DNA from: Actinomycetota bacterium
GTDB taxonomy: Bacteria > Actinomycetota > Nitriliruptoria > Nitriliruptorales > Nitriliruptoraceae
Assembly: GCA_019347575.1 (NCBI GenBank)
Contig: JAHWKY010000013.1
Location: forward strand, 62,001-126,000
Length of the DNA stretch: 64,000 nt
Reading direction: 5' to 3'
Both the position numbers and the translations under genes were made by a program. The notes beneath the pieces are model-generated. The model made no database searches. It was not told the origin of the DNA and saw only the letters and a program-made list of their open reading frames with translations. This document shows, piece by piece, positions 32,079 through 40,783 of the stretch; positions within the stretch are counted from its first letter, which is position 1, and each line of letters starts with the position of its first letter.

Positions 32079-35000
32079 GTGGCGTTGACCGTGGTCACCG
32101 TCACCGGCACCTACCTCGAGCGTGCCACCGGCGAGGCCGCCTCGGGGTCGGTGTCGTTCAAGCTTTCCGGCGCGATGGCCGACTCTGCCGACGACAAGAT
32201 CGTTGCGCCTCGAACGATCAGCGCGGATCTGGATGAGAACGGACACATCAGCGTCGATCTGTACGCGACCGACGACCCCGGCATCCAGCCGCAGGGGCGC
32301 GTCTACACCGTCACCGAGCGGATCGTCGGGTCGCCGATCCGGATCTACACCATCGACGTCCCCCACGGTGCGGCCGGTGCGGCCGGTGCGACCATCGACC
32401 TGGCCGACGCAATACCAGTCGACGGCACCACGGCCACGTACGTGCTGACGGCAGCCGTCGTGACGTTCGACCCGTCCGGGCTCGCGGTCGTGACGGGTAA
32501 CACGGTGCAGGGGGCCATCGAGCAGTTAGACGCCGCCTCAGGCGGTGGTGGTGCCGACCTCGCGGCCCACGAGGCAGACAGCCTCGCCGTTCACGGTATC
32601 GCTGACACGGCCGCGCTCGAGACCCAGGCGGGCGCCCAGGCCAAGGTCGACGCTCACGTCGGCGACGTGGACGACGCGCACGACGCAGCCGCAGTCAGCG
32701 TCGCCCTCGCGGCGGGCCTCGCCGCGACCAACGTGCAGGCCGCGTTGGCGGAACTTGAAACTGAGAAAGAGACCCCCGCAGGCGCGCAAGCCAAGGTCGA
32801 CGCGCACCAGGCCGACACTAGCGCCGTTCACGGTATCGCCGACACGTCGCTGCTTGAGACTCAGGCGGGCGCTCAGGCCAAGGTCGATGCTCACGTCAAC
32901 GATGTGGCGGATGCACACGACGCGTCCGCGGTTAGCTTCGCCCCCGTGGTGGGAGCGAATCTCGCCGCGACCAACGTGCAGAACGCGCTGGCGGAACTCG
33001 ACACCGAGAAAGAGACTCCCGCGGGGGCGCAAGCCAAGGTCGATGCCCACGCCGACGACGTGACCGGGGTCCACGGTGTTGGTTTGTCCACCGTCGAGTC
33101 CGTGGCCGGAGCCCAAGCGAAGGCAGACGCGGCAGAGACGGACGCGAAGCAGCACGCCGACGCCGCCGACGCTGCCCACGTTGCTGCCGCCGCGGACCCT
33201 CATGCTGCTGCTGATTACCAGACCGGGGCCGAGGTCGCCGCGACCGTAGAGGCACACCGGGCAGACACCACCGTCGTTCACGGGATTGCCGACACCGCCG
33301 CTCTTGAAACCCAGTCCGGGGCGCAGGCCAAGGTCGACGCTCACGTCAATGACGCAGTAGATGCGCACGATGCCGCTGCAATCAGCTTCGCTCTCGCGGC
33401 AGGCTTCGCAGCCACGGACGTACAAGCCGCGCTCGTGGAGCTAGAAGCTGACAAAGAGACTCCCGCCGGAGCGCAGGCGAAGGTCGACGCTCACCAGGCA
33501 GACGGTACGGCCGTTCACGGGATCGCCGACACGTCGCTGCTCGAAACGCAGTCCGGGGCGCAGGCGAAAGCGGATGCGGCCGAAGCCGACGCGATCGCTC
33601 ACGCGGACGCTCAGGACGCGGTCCACGCCGCCGCCGCCCCTGCACACGCTGCGTCCGGTGTGTCGTTCTCTGACACGGGCCTGGCCGTCGTCACCGGGGT
33701 CACCAATGTGCAGGCTGCACTCGCCCTGGTCGACGCCGAGCTGGATGCGGCTAGCGCCGCGTTGACCGGCCGGTTCCCGGTGGCGGAGTATGGGGCGTTG
33801 GCCGACGGCATAACCGATGACGCCGCAGCGATCCGGGCCGCCCTCGCTGCGGCTAAGGCGGCGGGCGGCGGGTGGGCCCTGCTCGAGGCCGGTAAGACCT
33901 ATCGGGTGGACTCGACGCTGGTTATCGACGACGACCATGTCGGGCTTGCCTGTCCGGTGGGTGTCGGGGCGTATGTTTTCGACAACAGCTCACCGGCGGC
34001 CATCATCAAGTGCGGTGCCCGCCTAGTCGGCGGCGCGGTGGTGCGCATGACCGGCGAGGTGCTCGGCCGTCGCCTGTTCGGCGGCGGCGTCATGGGCGTC
34101 GGCATCCACTGTGGGACGACCGGCACGCACGCCGACCGGGGCCTAGAACTCGTCTCAGTTGCGGGGGCAGAGTTCGACGTCATGATCACCCACGTCCAGG
34201 CTGGCGGAGTGGGGCTGCTGTCCACGACCAACCCGGCCGCGGCAGCGCAAGCGGGAGACACCCAAGAGAACATGTTCTACCGGGTCGCGGTGCGTTTGAC
34301 CGAGAACCACTCCGGGACCTGCATCCGGTTGGAATCGGGTGCAGCCGGAAGCAACACGAGCCTGAACTGGTGGGGCGAGGTATCGGTCCTGTACGGCGAC
34401 GGGCACGGGATAGATCTGGCCAACGCGGACAACGAGTTCTTCACGCGCATCCGTGGCTTCCGCTTCGCCGCCTCCACGACCGGCAGATGCCTCGTGTTCC
34501 GCCGGGACCCGACGGGCGGGACGAACCGCGCTCGCAACAACACCTTTGCCTTCGTGCAGCCTACGGCGGGCGGCGTCCACTTTGAGGGCGACGACGGCGG
34601 GGCAGCCAATCCTCCTGAACACAACCACATTCTGTCTTACTCGCTCGACAACGGCGGCATCAAAGCCACCTTCGACGCTGGCGGTGAGAACAACCCGATC
34701 ACGTACAACACTGGTGTACGTGCCGGGGAAGCCGACGCCATATTCAAGCGGCTGACCGCCGACTTCATCATCAACAACACCGCGATACTCACCCCCATCA
34801 ATGAGTTGTCGTTCGTCGGTCGGTCCAACGGCATCTACATCGTGGACTACACGCTGTTCGTGACAGGTCCCGACACCGCTGACGTACAGGTTGCGCTGGA
34901 CGTTCCCACGGGCGCAACGCATGAGATCGGCCTGGACGGCATCGGCCCAGCGGTAGCCGGGAGCACAACAGTCGGCTCGGCCCAGATGGCGGCGCTGACC

Positions 35001-35192
35001 ACCGATGCTGGGGGTGAGGGGAGGGCCATCGGAACGTTGGCGACCACGCCCACCGTCCTACGAATGCGTGGCCTGGTCACCATGGGCGTCGCGAAGGGGT
35101 CGATCACGCCGATGATCCGTCAAAACACTGCGGTAGTAGGCGACACGACCGTGCGCATCAAAAGCTTCGTAGAGGCACGACGTGTCTCCTGA
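32079..35192 (+). CDS. Large tail fibre with repeats and beta-helix domain
   Basis: A 1037-residue fibre. Residues 1-160 form an attachment domain. Residues about 160-510 contain repeats of roughly 79 residues with the recurring segments VHGIADT, ETQxGAQAKVDAH, DAHDAxAxSF and EKETPAGAQAKVDAH. They are helical and Ala-rich with regularly spaced His, so a trimeric coiled shaft is likely. From residue about 565, EYGALADGITDDAAAIRAAL starts a right-handed beta-helix as in pectate-lyase-like tail spikes. The last 120 residues are a distinct C-terminal domain. It probably binds or digests surface glycans. GTG 32079 follows GGAGG. Confidence 0.85.
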   Translation: MALTVVTVTGTYLERATGEAASGSVSFKLSGAMADSADDKIVAPRTISADLDENGHISVDLYATDDPGIQPQGRVYTVTERIVGSPIRIYTIDVPHGAAGAAGATIDLADAIPVDGTTATYVLTAAVVTFDPSGLAVVTGNTVQGAIEQLDAASGGGGADLAAHEADSLAVHGIADTAALETQAGAQAKVDAHVGDVDDAHDAAAVSVALAAGLAATNVQAALAELETEKETPAGAQAKVDAHQADTSAVHGIADTSLLETQAGAQAKVDAHVNDVADAHDASAVSFAPVVGANLAATNVQNALAELDTEKETPAGAQAKVDAHADDVTGVHGVGLSTVESVAGAQAKADAAETDAKQHADAADAAHVAAAADPHAAADYQTGAEVAATVEAHRADTTVVHGIADTAALETQSGAQAKVDAHVNDAVDAHDAAAISFALAAGFAATDVQAALVELEADKETPAGAQAKVDAHQADGTAVHGIADTSLLETQSGAQAKADAAEADAIAHADAQDAVHAAAAPAHAASGVSFSDTGLAVVTGVTNVQAALALVDAELDAASAALTGRFPVAEYGALADGITDDAAAIRAALAAAKAAGGGWALLEAGKTYRVDSTLVIDDDHVGLACPVGVGAYVFDNSSPAAIIKCGARLVGGAVVRMTGEVLGRRLFGGGVMGVGIHCGTTGTHADRGLELVSVAGAEFDVMITHVQAGGVGLLSTTNPAAAAQAGDTQENMFYRVAVRLTENHSGTCIRLESGAAGSNTSLNWWGEVSVLYGDGHGIDLANADNEFFTRIRGFRFAASTTGRCLVFRRDPTGGTNRARNNTFAFVQPTAGGVHFEGDDGGAANPPEHNHILSYSLDNGGIKATFDAGGENNPITYNTGVRAGEADAIFKRLTADFIINNTAILTPINELSFVGRSNGIYIVDYTLFVTGPDTADVQVALDVPTGATHEIGLDGIGPAVAGSTTVGSAQMAALTTDAGGEGRAIGTLATTPTVLRMRGLVTMGVAKGSITPMIRQNTAVVGDTTVRIKSFVEARRVS
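32560..33650 (+). repeat. Tandem repeats of about 79 codons in the fibre gene
   Basis: Four copies, two of them degenerate, encode HxADxxxVHGIADT..ETQxGAQAKVDAH..DAHDA..EKETPAGAQAKVD. One interspersed copy has lost the HGIADT part. The repeats are similar enough for recombination to change the copy number and thus the shaft length. Confidence 0.8.
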
Positions 35193-35372
35193 TATGTCGT
35201 GCTCGACCGCTGAGCGCCCACTAGGTACAGGCCAGGCGAACTACCAACTAGTTCTAAACGCGCCTTGTTAGAAGCTCGGTTCTTCCAACGGAACTCGCCG
35301 CCCCGTTCGGACACGTCGCATCGCCGTGACGGTGCCAACCGCCTTTTCATCATCTCGCTCAGGAGCCTCGCC

Positions 35373-35450
35373 GTGTCGATCCTGACCAGCAGCGTCCTCC
35401 GCATCGTCAACGAGGTCCTCCCCCTCGCGCCGGTGACGGAGCCGACGTGA
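35373..35450 (+). CDS. Possible 25-residue lysis-region peptide
   Basis: A very short frame from GTG 35373 with AGGAG upstream; its stop overlaps the next GTG. It is hydrophobic with a short helix (LTSSVLRIVNEVLPLAP). It could be a leader peptide of the lysis cassette. The rest of the 250-nt gap after the fibre gene shows no convincing gene. Confidence 0.33.
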   Translation: MSILTSSVLRIVNEVLPLAPVTEPT

Positions 35451-35698
35451 CCGACAACAACATGACCTCCGGCGAGATCCGGCGCATCCTCGCCCGCATC
35501 GACAGCCAGCTCGCCCGCATCGACGACCAGATGGTCTCCCAGGACGTATTCAAGCTCGCGATAGGCAACGTCCAGGACGACATCAAGGAGCTCAAAAGCG
35601 AGACGACCTGGGGCCGACGCGCGATGGTCACCGCGCTGCTGTTCCCCATTTTGGTGATGGTCATCGGGGCGCTGGTCATCTTGGCGGTGACATCATGA
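35447..35698 (+). CDS. XhlA-like/holin-type membrane protein
   Basis: An 83-residue protein. Residues about 8-55 are a charged helix (EIRRILARIDSQLARIDDQM), and residues about 59-82 are one transmembrane helix (AMVTALLFPILVMVIGALVI). This is the layout of hemolysin XhlA-like proteins in lysis cassettes. It begins a run of overlapping lysis genes. It may be a holin or an accessory membrane lysis protein. Confidence 0.75.
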   Translation: MTDNNMTSGEIRRILARIDSQLARIDDQMVSQDVFKLAIGNVQDDIKELKSETTWGRRAMVTALLFPILVMVIGALVILAVTS

Positions 35699-36222
35699 GC
35701 AGGTTCGGGACGTGGTGGCGGGGCAGCTGGCGACCGGCGCTGGTGTGGGCCGGCATCGCCGGCGGCGCGATCCTGATCGGGCTGCTCGCCGGGACGCTGA
35801 TCGAGAACGCCACCGCCCGTCGCGACTCCGAGGAAGCGCTACGCAACTCCCTGGCCCAACTGTCCGAACAGCGGGCCGCGAACCTGCGCCGCTTCGACCG
35901 GATGCAGAACTCCATCGATGATCTCGCCGAGGAGGTCGCGGGGGGGCGGGCGACCATCGGGCGGCTCGAGGCACAGGTCGCGGCGCTGCGGTCTCAGATC
36001 CGCGCATCCGGGCAGGAGCCCTTCGGTGGCGATGGCCTCGAACCGTCCCCTTCCCCGTCGAGGAGCTCGACCCCGCGACCGACACCGTCCCCGTCGCCGT
36101 CGCGGTCACCGTTCCCGCACCCCAGGCCTTCACCGTCTCCGTCTCCGTCTCCGTCTCCGTCGCCTACCTGCGACGTGTTCGTCACTCCATTCGGCTGCAT
36201 CGACCCAAGGAACTCACGATGA
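35695..36222 (+). CDS. Membrane-anchored coiled-coil protein of the lysis cassette
   Basis: A 175-residue protein. Residues about 16-36 form one N-terminal membrane helix (WAGIAGGAILIGLLAGTLI), residues 38-98 are a coiled coil, and residues 105-158 are a long Pro/Ser-rich tail. The end has two Cys residues (CDVFVTPFGCID). The layout resembles an inner-membrane spanin or a wall-contacting accessory protein. Overlaps on both sides place it in the lysis operon. Its role is inferred. Confidence 0.6.
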   Translation: MSRFGTWWRGSWRPALVWAGIAGGAILIGLLAGTLIENATARRDSEEALRNSLAQLSEQRAANLRRFDRMQNSIDDLAEEVAGGRATIGRLEAQVAALRSQIRASGQEPFGGDGLEPSPSPSRSSTPRPTPSPSPSRSPFPHPRPSPSPSPSPSPSPTCDVFVTPFGCIDPRNSR

Positions 36223-36473
36223 AGTGGAGCAACGAACCCGTCATGTTGTCCGCGCTCGTCGCCGGGCTGTTCATCGCGGCGTCATCGGCGCTGGTCCTGC
36301 TCGACAGCGGCGCGACCCTCTACCTCGCCATCGGTACGGCGCTGGGCCAGCTGGGCATCGTGACCGGCGGCGGCGCGGTCGCACGCAGTCACGCGTGGGG
36401 TCCGAAGACCGTCGACACGATCATGGATGCCGACGTGGTCATCGCGGCGGCCGAGCGTGGCGAGCATGGCTGA
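36219..36473 (+). CDS. Holin-like two-helix membrane protein
   Basis: An 84-residue protein with two membrane helices, about residues 9-28 (LSALVAGLFIAASSALVLL) and 33-55 (TLYLAIGTALGQLGIVTGGG), and a charged C-terminus. This is the usual form of actinophage holins that precede the endolysin and open the membrane for it. The stop overlaps the endolysin start. Confidence 0.72.
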   Translation: MKWSNEPVMLSALVAGLFIAASSALVLLDSGATLYLAIGTALGQLGIVTGGGAVARSHAWGPKTVDTIMDADVVIAAAERGEHG

Positions 36474-37365
36474 CATCTCCGCGCGGCTGCAGCGGGTCGT
36501 CGCACGTCTCCGCACCGTCTGGGGCATCACCGTTGTGCTGGTCCCCGGGTGGGAGACCCGCGGCGCCGGTCAGATGAAGGTGCTGGTCGGTCACGTCCAG
36601 CATCACGTCGGCGGGCCCCGCACCGGCGATGCACCATCCCTGCGCACGGTCACGTTCGGACGGGCCAGGCTGCGCAACTCCCTGTCGATGTGGTTCACGG
36701 CTCGTACTAGCGGTGTTGCCTACCTCGTCGCTGCCGGAGTGTCCTGGCATGCGGGCCGCTCATCGTGGGGCGGCTACACGTCGCTGAACGACAAGTTCGC
36801 CGGGAACGAGGCCGAACATTCCGGCCAGGCCGACGAGCGCTGGACCGATGCGTCCCTGTACACGCAGGCCGCGATCGCGTACGAGATGTGCCGCGAGTTC
36901 GCCCATCCGCTTAGCAACATCGCCGAGCACAAGGAAGTTGCCACCCGGCGCGGTCGCAAGCCCGACCGGGTAGCGATCGACGGGTCCCGGTGGCGGCGTC
37001 GCATCGGCGCCATGAAGCCCCCCCACATCGAGGAGGTCGAGATGAAACGAGGCGACAAAGGGGCGCACGTGGTCGGATGGATCGACGCCGTGCCGCTACT
37101 TGCTGCGGCACTCGGCGTCGACGTCGCCGGTCTCGACCTCGCCGCCGACCGCAAGCAGTCCACCTTCGGCGGTGCGACCGAAGCCGCCACCAACCGGCTG
37201 CTCAAGGAGCTGGACCGTCCCGAGAACGGCATCGCCGACTCCGGACTGGTGTCGCTGGTCGCCCTGTTCCGACCCGCACCGTCTCAGTCGGTCCCCGAGC
37301 ACCCCCACTCGGAGCTGGTCAAGAAGGGCTCGACGGTGACGATCCGCGGGACCATCGCCGGATGA
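36466..37365 (+). CDS. Endolysin (N-acetylmuramoyl-L-alanine amidase type)
   Basis: A 299-residue enzyme. The first 165 residues form an amidase-2-type domain: VLVGHVQHHVGGP with the first zinc His, then AYLVAAGVSWHAGRSSWGG, DKFAGNEAEHSG and IAEHKEVATRRGRKPD with the second His and the C-terminal Arg/Lys/Asp motif. After a linker, residues about 195-290 are a helical part that may bind the wall. No signal peptide, so export depends on the holin. ATG 36466 chosen for the overlap with the holin stop; the longer frame at 36427 is inside the holin. Confidence 0.87.
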   Translation: MADISARLQRVVARLRTVWGITVVLVPGWETRGAGQMKVLVGHVQHHVGGPRTGDAPSLRTVTFGRARLRNSLSMWFTARTSGVAYLVAAGVSWHAGRSSWGGYTSLNDKFAGNEAEHSGQADERWTDASLYTQAAIAYEMCREFAHPLSNIAEHKEVATRRGRKPDRVAIDGSRWRRRIGAMKPPHIEEVEMKRGDKGAHVVGWIDAVPLLAAALGVDVAGLDLAADRKQSTFGGATEAATNRLLKELDRPENGIADSGLVSLVALFRPAPSQSVPEHPHSELVKKGSTVTIRGTIAG

Positions 37366-37368
37366 CCC

Positions 37369-37554
37369 GTGGAACCCTCGCCCGCCGCCGCGCCGCGGCC
37401 GGTCGCGTACCGCTGCCCCGTGAAGGGGTGTCGCCGCTGGATGCTCTGGCAGGTCGGACGGGGCGCGATCGTGTGGCACGTCGTGATCTGCGAGCCGTGC
37501 CTACACCAGCTCGAGCGCGCCACGAGTGTCTCCACGTCGTCGCAGGCTGCCTGA
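37369..37554 (+). CDS. Small zinc-finger-like protein after endolysin
   Basis: A 61-residue protein with YRCPVKGCRRWM and VICEPCLHQLE, giving a CCHC or CCCC metal site, and an intervening His. A different overlapping frame (MTRGTLARRR...) starts at 37362, overlapping the endolysin stop; it is highly basic and low in structure, so the Cys-containing frame was preferred. Its place at the end of the lysis operon is unusual. Confidence 0.5.
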   Translation: MEPSPAAAPRPVAYRCPVKGCRRWMLWQVGRGAIVWHVVICEPCLHQLERATSVSTSSQAA

Positions 37555-37637
37555 TGGTCGCACTCCGCTGGGTCCTCGCCGACCTCCACCGCTACCACCA
37601 CAACCGACCAGGCTCGACACGCCCAGGTCGACGCTGA
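37554..37637 (+). CDS. Possible 27-residue basic peptide
   Basis: A short frame overlapping the previous stop by ATGA and rich in His and Arg (ALRWVLADLHRYHHNRPGS). It may be the last coding unit of the lysis operon. Evidence is limited to the coupling. Confidence 0.3.
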   Translation: MVALRWVLADLHRYHHNRPGSTRPGRR

Positions 37638-37727
37638 CGGACGAACCCAGCCAGTCCGCTACGCACACCTACGCAACGAACCGAACTACAGCGATGTAAC
37701 ACACCTGGCGGTGCCAGGACCACTACA

Positions 37728-37760
37728 CGAGCCCCCGCCCCCTCACCGGGCGGGGGCTCG
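37728..37760. terminator. Bidirectional-looking terminator between lysis genes and cargo
   Basis: A perfect 13-bp stem (CGAGCCCCCGCCC paired with GGGCGGGGGCTCG) with a 7-nt loop. It stands between the forward lysis operon and the convergent reverse-strand genes starting at 38035, exactly where transcription from both sides should stop. Confidence 0.88.
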
Positions 37761-37768
37761 TCGCGTTC

Positions 37769-38035
37769 TCATGAGAGATCGTCGTCGGTGCCCTGACCGC
37801 GCCAGGCATCATCAACAGCTGACTGCATCGCCACAGCCTCAAGCAGCTCGCTCATCGGTACGTCACGCTCCTGCGCAAGCTCGTCCACGAACATCAGAGC
37901 GACACGCGCGAAGGCCTCGGCTGTGTCCCACCAGTCCTGCTCATCGGATGGCATCAGCCGCACCCATGCGTCAGCGTCACGATTGAGGCGAGCAGTCAAC
38001 AGGGCGAGCACACGCCCCCACTGGTCCTCGTTCAT
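37769..38035 (-). CDS. Small acidic hypothetical protein (cargo)
   Basis: An 88-residue acidic, helical protein (DQWGRVLALLTARLNRDADA, ARVALMFVDELAQERDVPMS). Its start overlaps the stop of the gene at 38,262, so the two form a small reverse-strand operon. No homology recognised. It could be a regulator, an anti-host factor or part of a two-gene unit with its neighbour. Confidence 0.55.
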   Translation of the reverse strand: MNEDQWGRVLALLTARLNRDADAWVRLMPSDEQDWWDTAEAFARVALMFVDELAQERDVPMSELLEAVAMQSAVDDAWRGQGTDDDLS

Positions 38036-38262
38036 TGGCGCGCTCGTCGTCGGGCACGATCGAGCAGTGCTTTCACATCAGTGAGTCGGGCCCGCACGTA
38101 CGACCGGTTCGACACATCCTCGTCGATCACCATTCGGTTGATCGCGAGCACCAGCGCGCTGATTCCGGCGCTTAGATCGTTGATCTGCGACTGAAGAGTG
38201 CCCATGTCGTCGCGGACCTCTGCCGCGAGTTGCCGCAGATGAGCGGTGACATCTGGGTCCAT
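38032..38262 (-). CDS. Small coiled-coil protein (cargo)
   Basis: A 76-residue mostly helical protein (HLRQLAAEVRDDMGTLQSQI and LTDVKALLDRARRRARQ) with a basic end. It overlaps the next gene by 4 nt. A dimeric DNA- or protein-binding role would fit, but nothing specific is visible. Confidence 0.5.
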   Translation of the reverse strand: MDPDVTAHLRQLAAEVRDDMGTLQSQINDLSAGISALVLAINRMVIDEDVSNRSYVRARLTDVKALLDRARRRARQ

Positions 38263-38275
38263 GGTCCAGCCTTCC

Positions 38276-40573
38276 TCAGTAGCTGAAGGTGTCGACGAGG
38301 TTGTCGCCGGGGTCGTACAGCCGCAGGGTGTCGCCGTCGTTGTTCAGGGCGGCTGAGCCGCGCCCAGCGTGGCAGTGGTCGGCCCCGTCGTTGCCGTCAC
38401 CGCTGTAGAGTCGGGCCGTGGCACCCGGTGCGATGCTGATGCCGCACCAGTTCAGCCGGTTGTTGGCGGCGTCGAGGACGTACCAGCCGGTCATGGTCAC
38501 GTTCGACGAGGCGTCGTTGCGGACGGTGAGGTACTCGCCGCCGTCGAAGGCGACGTCGTCACCGGCAGGGTCCGCGACCACGCCGGTGATGGTGACATCG
38601 GCGGAGCCCGGTGGCGGAGTTGGCGACGGTTCCGGCGACGGTTCGGGCTCGGGGTCAGGGTCAGGGTCGCAACGGTCTGCGATGCGGTCACGGATGGCAG
38701 CTTCCACCGCGGCACTGATGGCGGCCGTCCCGCCGGTCAACGTCAGCGGCGAGAAGGTGCAGGCGTGCTCGTCGATCCAGTCGACCGTCGATGGCGACCG
38801 CGCTAGCTCGTGTCCGTGGACCAGATGCAGGATGCCGTCGGTTGCCGCGACGGCGGGGCCTGCCGCCAGCGCGTCGGGGAAGTCGAGCCCGGTCGCGAGC
38901 CAGGTCCGGGCCGGGTCGGCGCCAAGGTCGCGCGCACGAGCGGCGACCCGGTTCGACGTGTCGTAGCGATCGTCCCCGGCGATCCTGGCTACCGTCACAC
39001 CGAGGTCGCGGATGGCTTGTTCGACGTCGGTCGACACAGCCGCTGGCCCACCCACGATCGTGGCTGTACCCACTCCGAGATCGCTGATAGCGCGCCGTGT
39101 CGCGGGCGGGAGCGCCTCGGTGGTGACGAGCAGCACGGGTTCACCCTGCCGAGCAGCGAGACCCGCGACGGACACGGCATCGGGCCATCCCCGACCGGGG
39201 TCGAGGTCCGCACCCTCGACGACGTAGACGTGATCGAGGTCGGGCCCTGCGACCTCGGCCGCGACGAGCTGGGCGGTGTGGAACCGGTCATCGCCGCCGA
39301 TGCGGGACACGTCGCCGACGCCGGCGGCACGCACATCTTCCTCGACGTCTTCCGACAATGCCTCGGGACCGCCAAGCAAGATCGCGCGGGCAGGCGCCAG
39401 TCGACGCAGCTCATCGGCGACCTTTTCGTCGAGCCGGTCCCCGCCGGTCAGCAGGATCGGTCCGCCACGCTTGCGGGCCAGCGGTGCACCGGCGAGCGCA
39501 TCCGGATAGCGGAACGCGAGCGCGATCACGACCGTGTCCACGGCGCCGTCACCGGGGAACGTCGCCTGCGAGATCAGCACGGAGGTGTGGATCCGGTCAT
39601 CGCCCGCGAACCGGCGGATGTGTCCGCTGCTGGTAGACGCCTCGTCGAGCGTGAACGTGTCGTGAACCCCAGAGGCGGATGTGGTGATGGCGAACGAGGT
39701 ACGGCCGGTGCTGGTCAACGTCACGTTGCCGTCGACGGGGTCGCCAGTGTCCGGGTGCTGGGTCTGGAACACGCGGCCCTTCTCGTCCCAGCGCGCGACC
39801 ACGTCAGGATCTGGATGCCCGAAGCTGTTCTTGCCCACCGGGATGACCGCAGCCTGTGGCGACAGCGTCGACACGTACGTCTCGTTGGAGGAGAATCGGG
39901 CTCCGTGATGGTTCACCTTGACCGCGTCCACGTCGCCGTAGGAGGCTGCGACCGCCGACTCGACGTCGGCACGTGACCCCTCGTCCGTGCCGTTGACGTC
40001 ACCGCAGGTGGCGATGTCGAGGTCGTCGTACTCGACCAGCAGACACACGCCACGGTCGTTCTCCTCGGTAACGGCCACACCGTCAGCGGCGGTGCCATCC
40101 GTGCCGGCCGAGATGACCGTGAACGTGACCCGGTCCGCCCCGGAGCACAGCGAGAACGCATCCCCGATGTCGACGGGCTGGCGGACCGTCTCGCCGGTCA
40201 CCCAGTCGAAGTAGCTGCGGTAGGTGTTGGAGTCCTTGACGGTTCGGTCGCCGCCACGGTCGTACACCGCCGCGACGCCGACTCCTGTGGCCTGGCCCAC
40301 GTCCTGCACGTCGCCGAGATGGTCGGCGTCGTAGTGCGACACGCTCATCCATCGCAGCTCCGACCGAGACCCCCACGCGTCGAGTTGCGCCAGGACCTCG
40401 TCGGCCGCACCGGCGTTGGCATCGACCAGCCCCACGTCGCCGCACGGGGCTCGGTACAGGGCTGCGTCGCCTTGCCCGACGGCGAGCCACACCACCTCGA
40501 GATGACTGGTTGCGCTGGCAGGTGCGAGGATGGTGGCGGTCAGGGCAGCAGTGGCGAGAAGCGTGCGGAACAT
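38276..40573 (-). CDS. Secreted ComEC-like metallo-beta-lactamase with wall-binding repeats and lamin-tail domain
   Basis: A 765-residue protein. Residues 1-22 are a signal peptide (FRTLLATAALTATILAPAS). Residues about 24-310 are a metallo-beta-lactamase domain related to the ComEC C-terminal part: LAVGQGDAALY, the metal motif SHYDADHLGD (H80, D82, D84, H85), and later KVNHHGARFSSN and GHPDPDVV. Three cell-wall-binding type-2 repeats follow (IAGDDRYDTSNRVA, GGDDRFHTAQLVA and a third), spanning residues about 320-615. A Pro-rich linker and a lamin-tail-type domain (residues about 650-765) end the protein. It should be exported and fixed to the host wall. ComEC-type domains can cut DNA; activity here is not shown. 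ATG 40573 was chosen because it starts the signal peptide. Confidence 0.85.
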   Translation of the reverse strand: MFRTLLATAALTATILAPASATSHLEVVWLAVGQGDAALYRAPCGDVGLVDANAGAADEVLAQLDAWGSRSELRWMSVSHYDADHLGDVQDVGQATGVGVAAVYDRGGDRTVKDSNTYRSYFDWVTGETVRQPVDIGDAFSLCSGADRVTFTVISAGTDGTAADGVAVTEENDRGVCLLVEYDDLDIATCGDVNGTDEGSRADVESAVAASYGDVDAVKVNHHGARFSSNETYVSTLSPQAAVIPVGKNSFGHPDPDVVARWDEKGRVFQTQHPDTGDPVDGNVTLTSTGRTSFAITTSASGVHDTFTLDEASTSSGHIRRFAGDDRIHTSVLISQATFPGDGAVDTVVIALAFRYPDALAGAPLARKRGGPILLTGGDRLDEKVADELRRLAPARAILLGGPEALSEDVEEDVRAAGVGDVSRIGGDDRFHTAQLVAAEVAGPDLDHVYVVEGADLDPGRGWPDAVSVAGLAARQGEPVLLVTTEALPPATRRAISDLGVGTATIVGGPAAVSTDVEQAIRDLGVTVARIAGDDRYDTSNRVAARARDLGADPARTWLATGLDFPDALAAGPAVAATDGILHLVHGHELARSPSTVDWIDEHACTFSPLTLTGGTAAISAAVEAAIRDRIADRCDPDPDPEPEPSPEPSPTPPPGSADVTITGVVADPAGDDVAFDGGEYLTVRNDASSNVTMTGWYVLDAANNRLNWCGISIAPGATARLYSGDGNDGADHCHAGRGSAALNNDGDTLRLYDPGDNLVDTFSY

Positions 40574-40783
40574 CAGGACCCCCGTGGTCGCTCGTCGGCT
40601 CCGCGACCCTACCTGCCGGTCGCATGCTGGGGGATGGGTTTCTAAGACGGCATCCCCGACGGATGGGTCCCCGAGGACGGGTCGTGACGACACCGCGGAT
40701 GCAGCTGGGCCTGGTCAACTGGATCGAGGCCCCGGACCGGCCCGCCGAGGTCGATGTTGACGACCTGGGCTACAGCGTCTCGG

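Noticed and set aside
32560-33650. CRISPR-like repeats
   Set aside because: The repeats are about 237 nt long, in frame and encode a fibre shaft; there are no short conserved repeats with unique spacers.
36040-36175. Short-sequence repeat (Ser-Pro codons) as a regulatory repeat
   Set aside because: It is in frame and codes for the Pro/Ser-rich tail of the lysis-cassette membrane protein.
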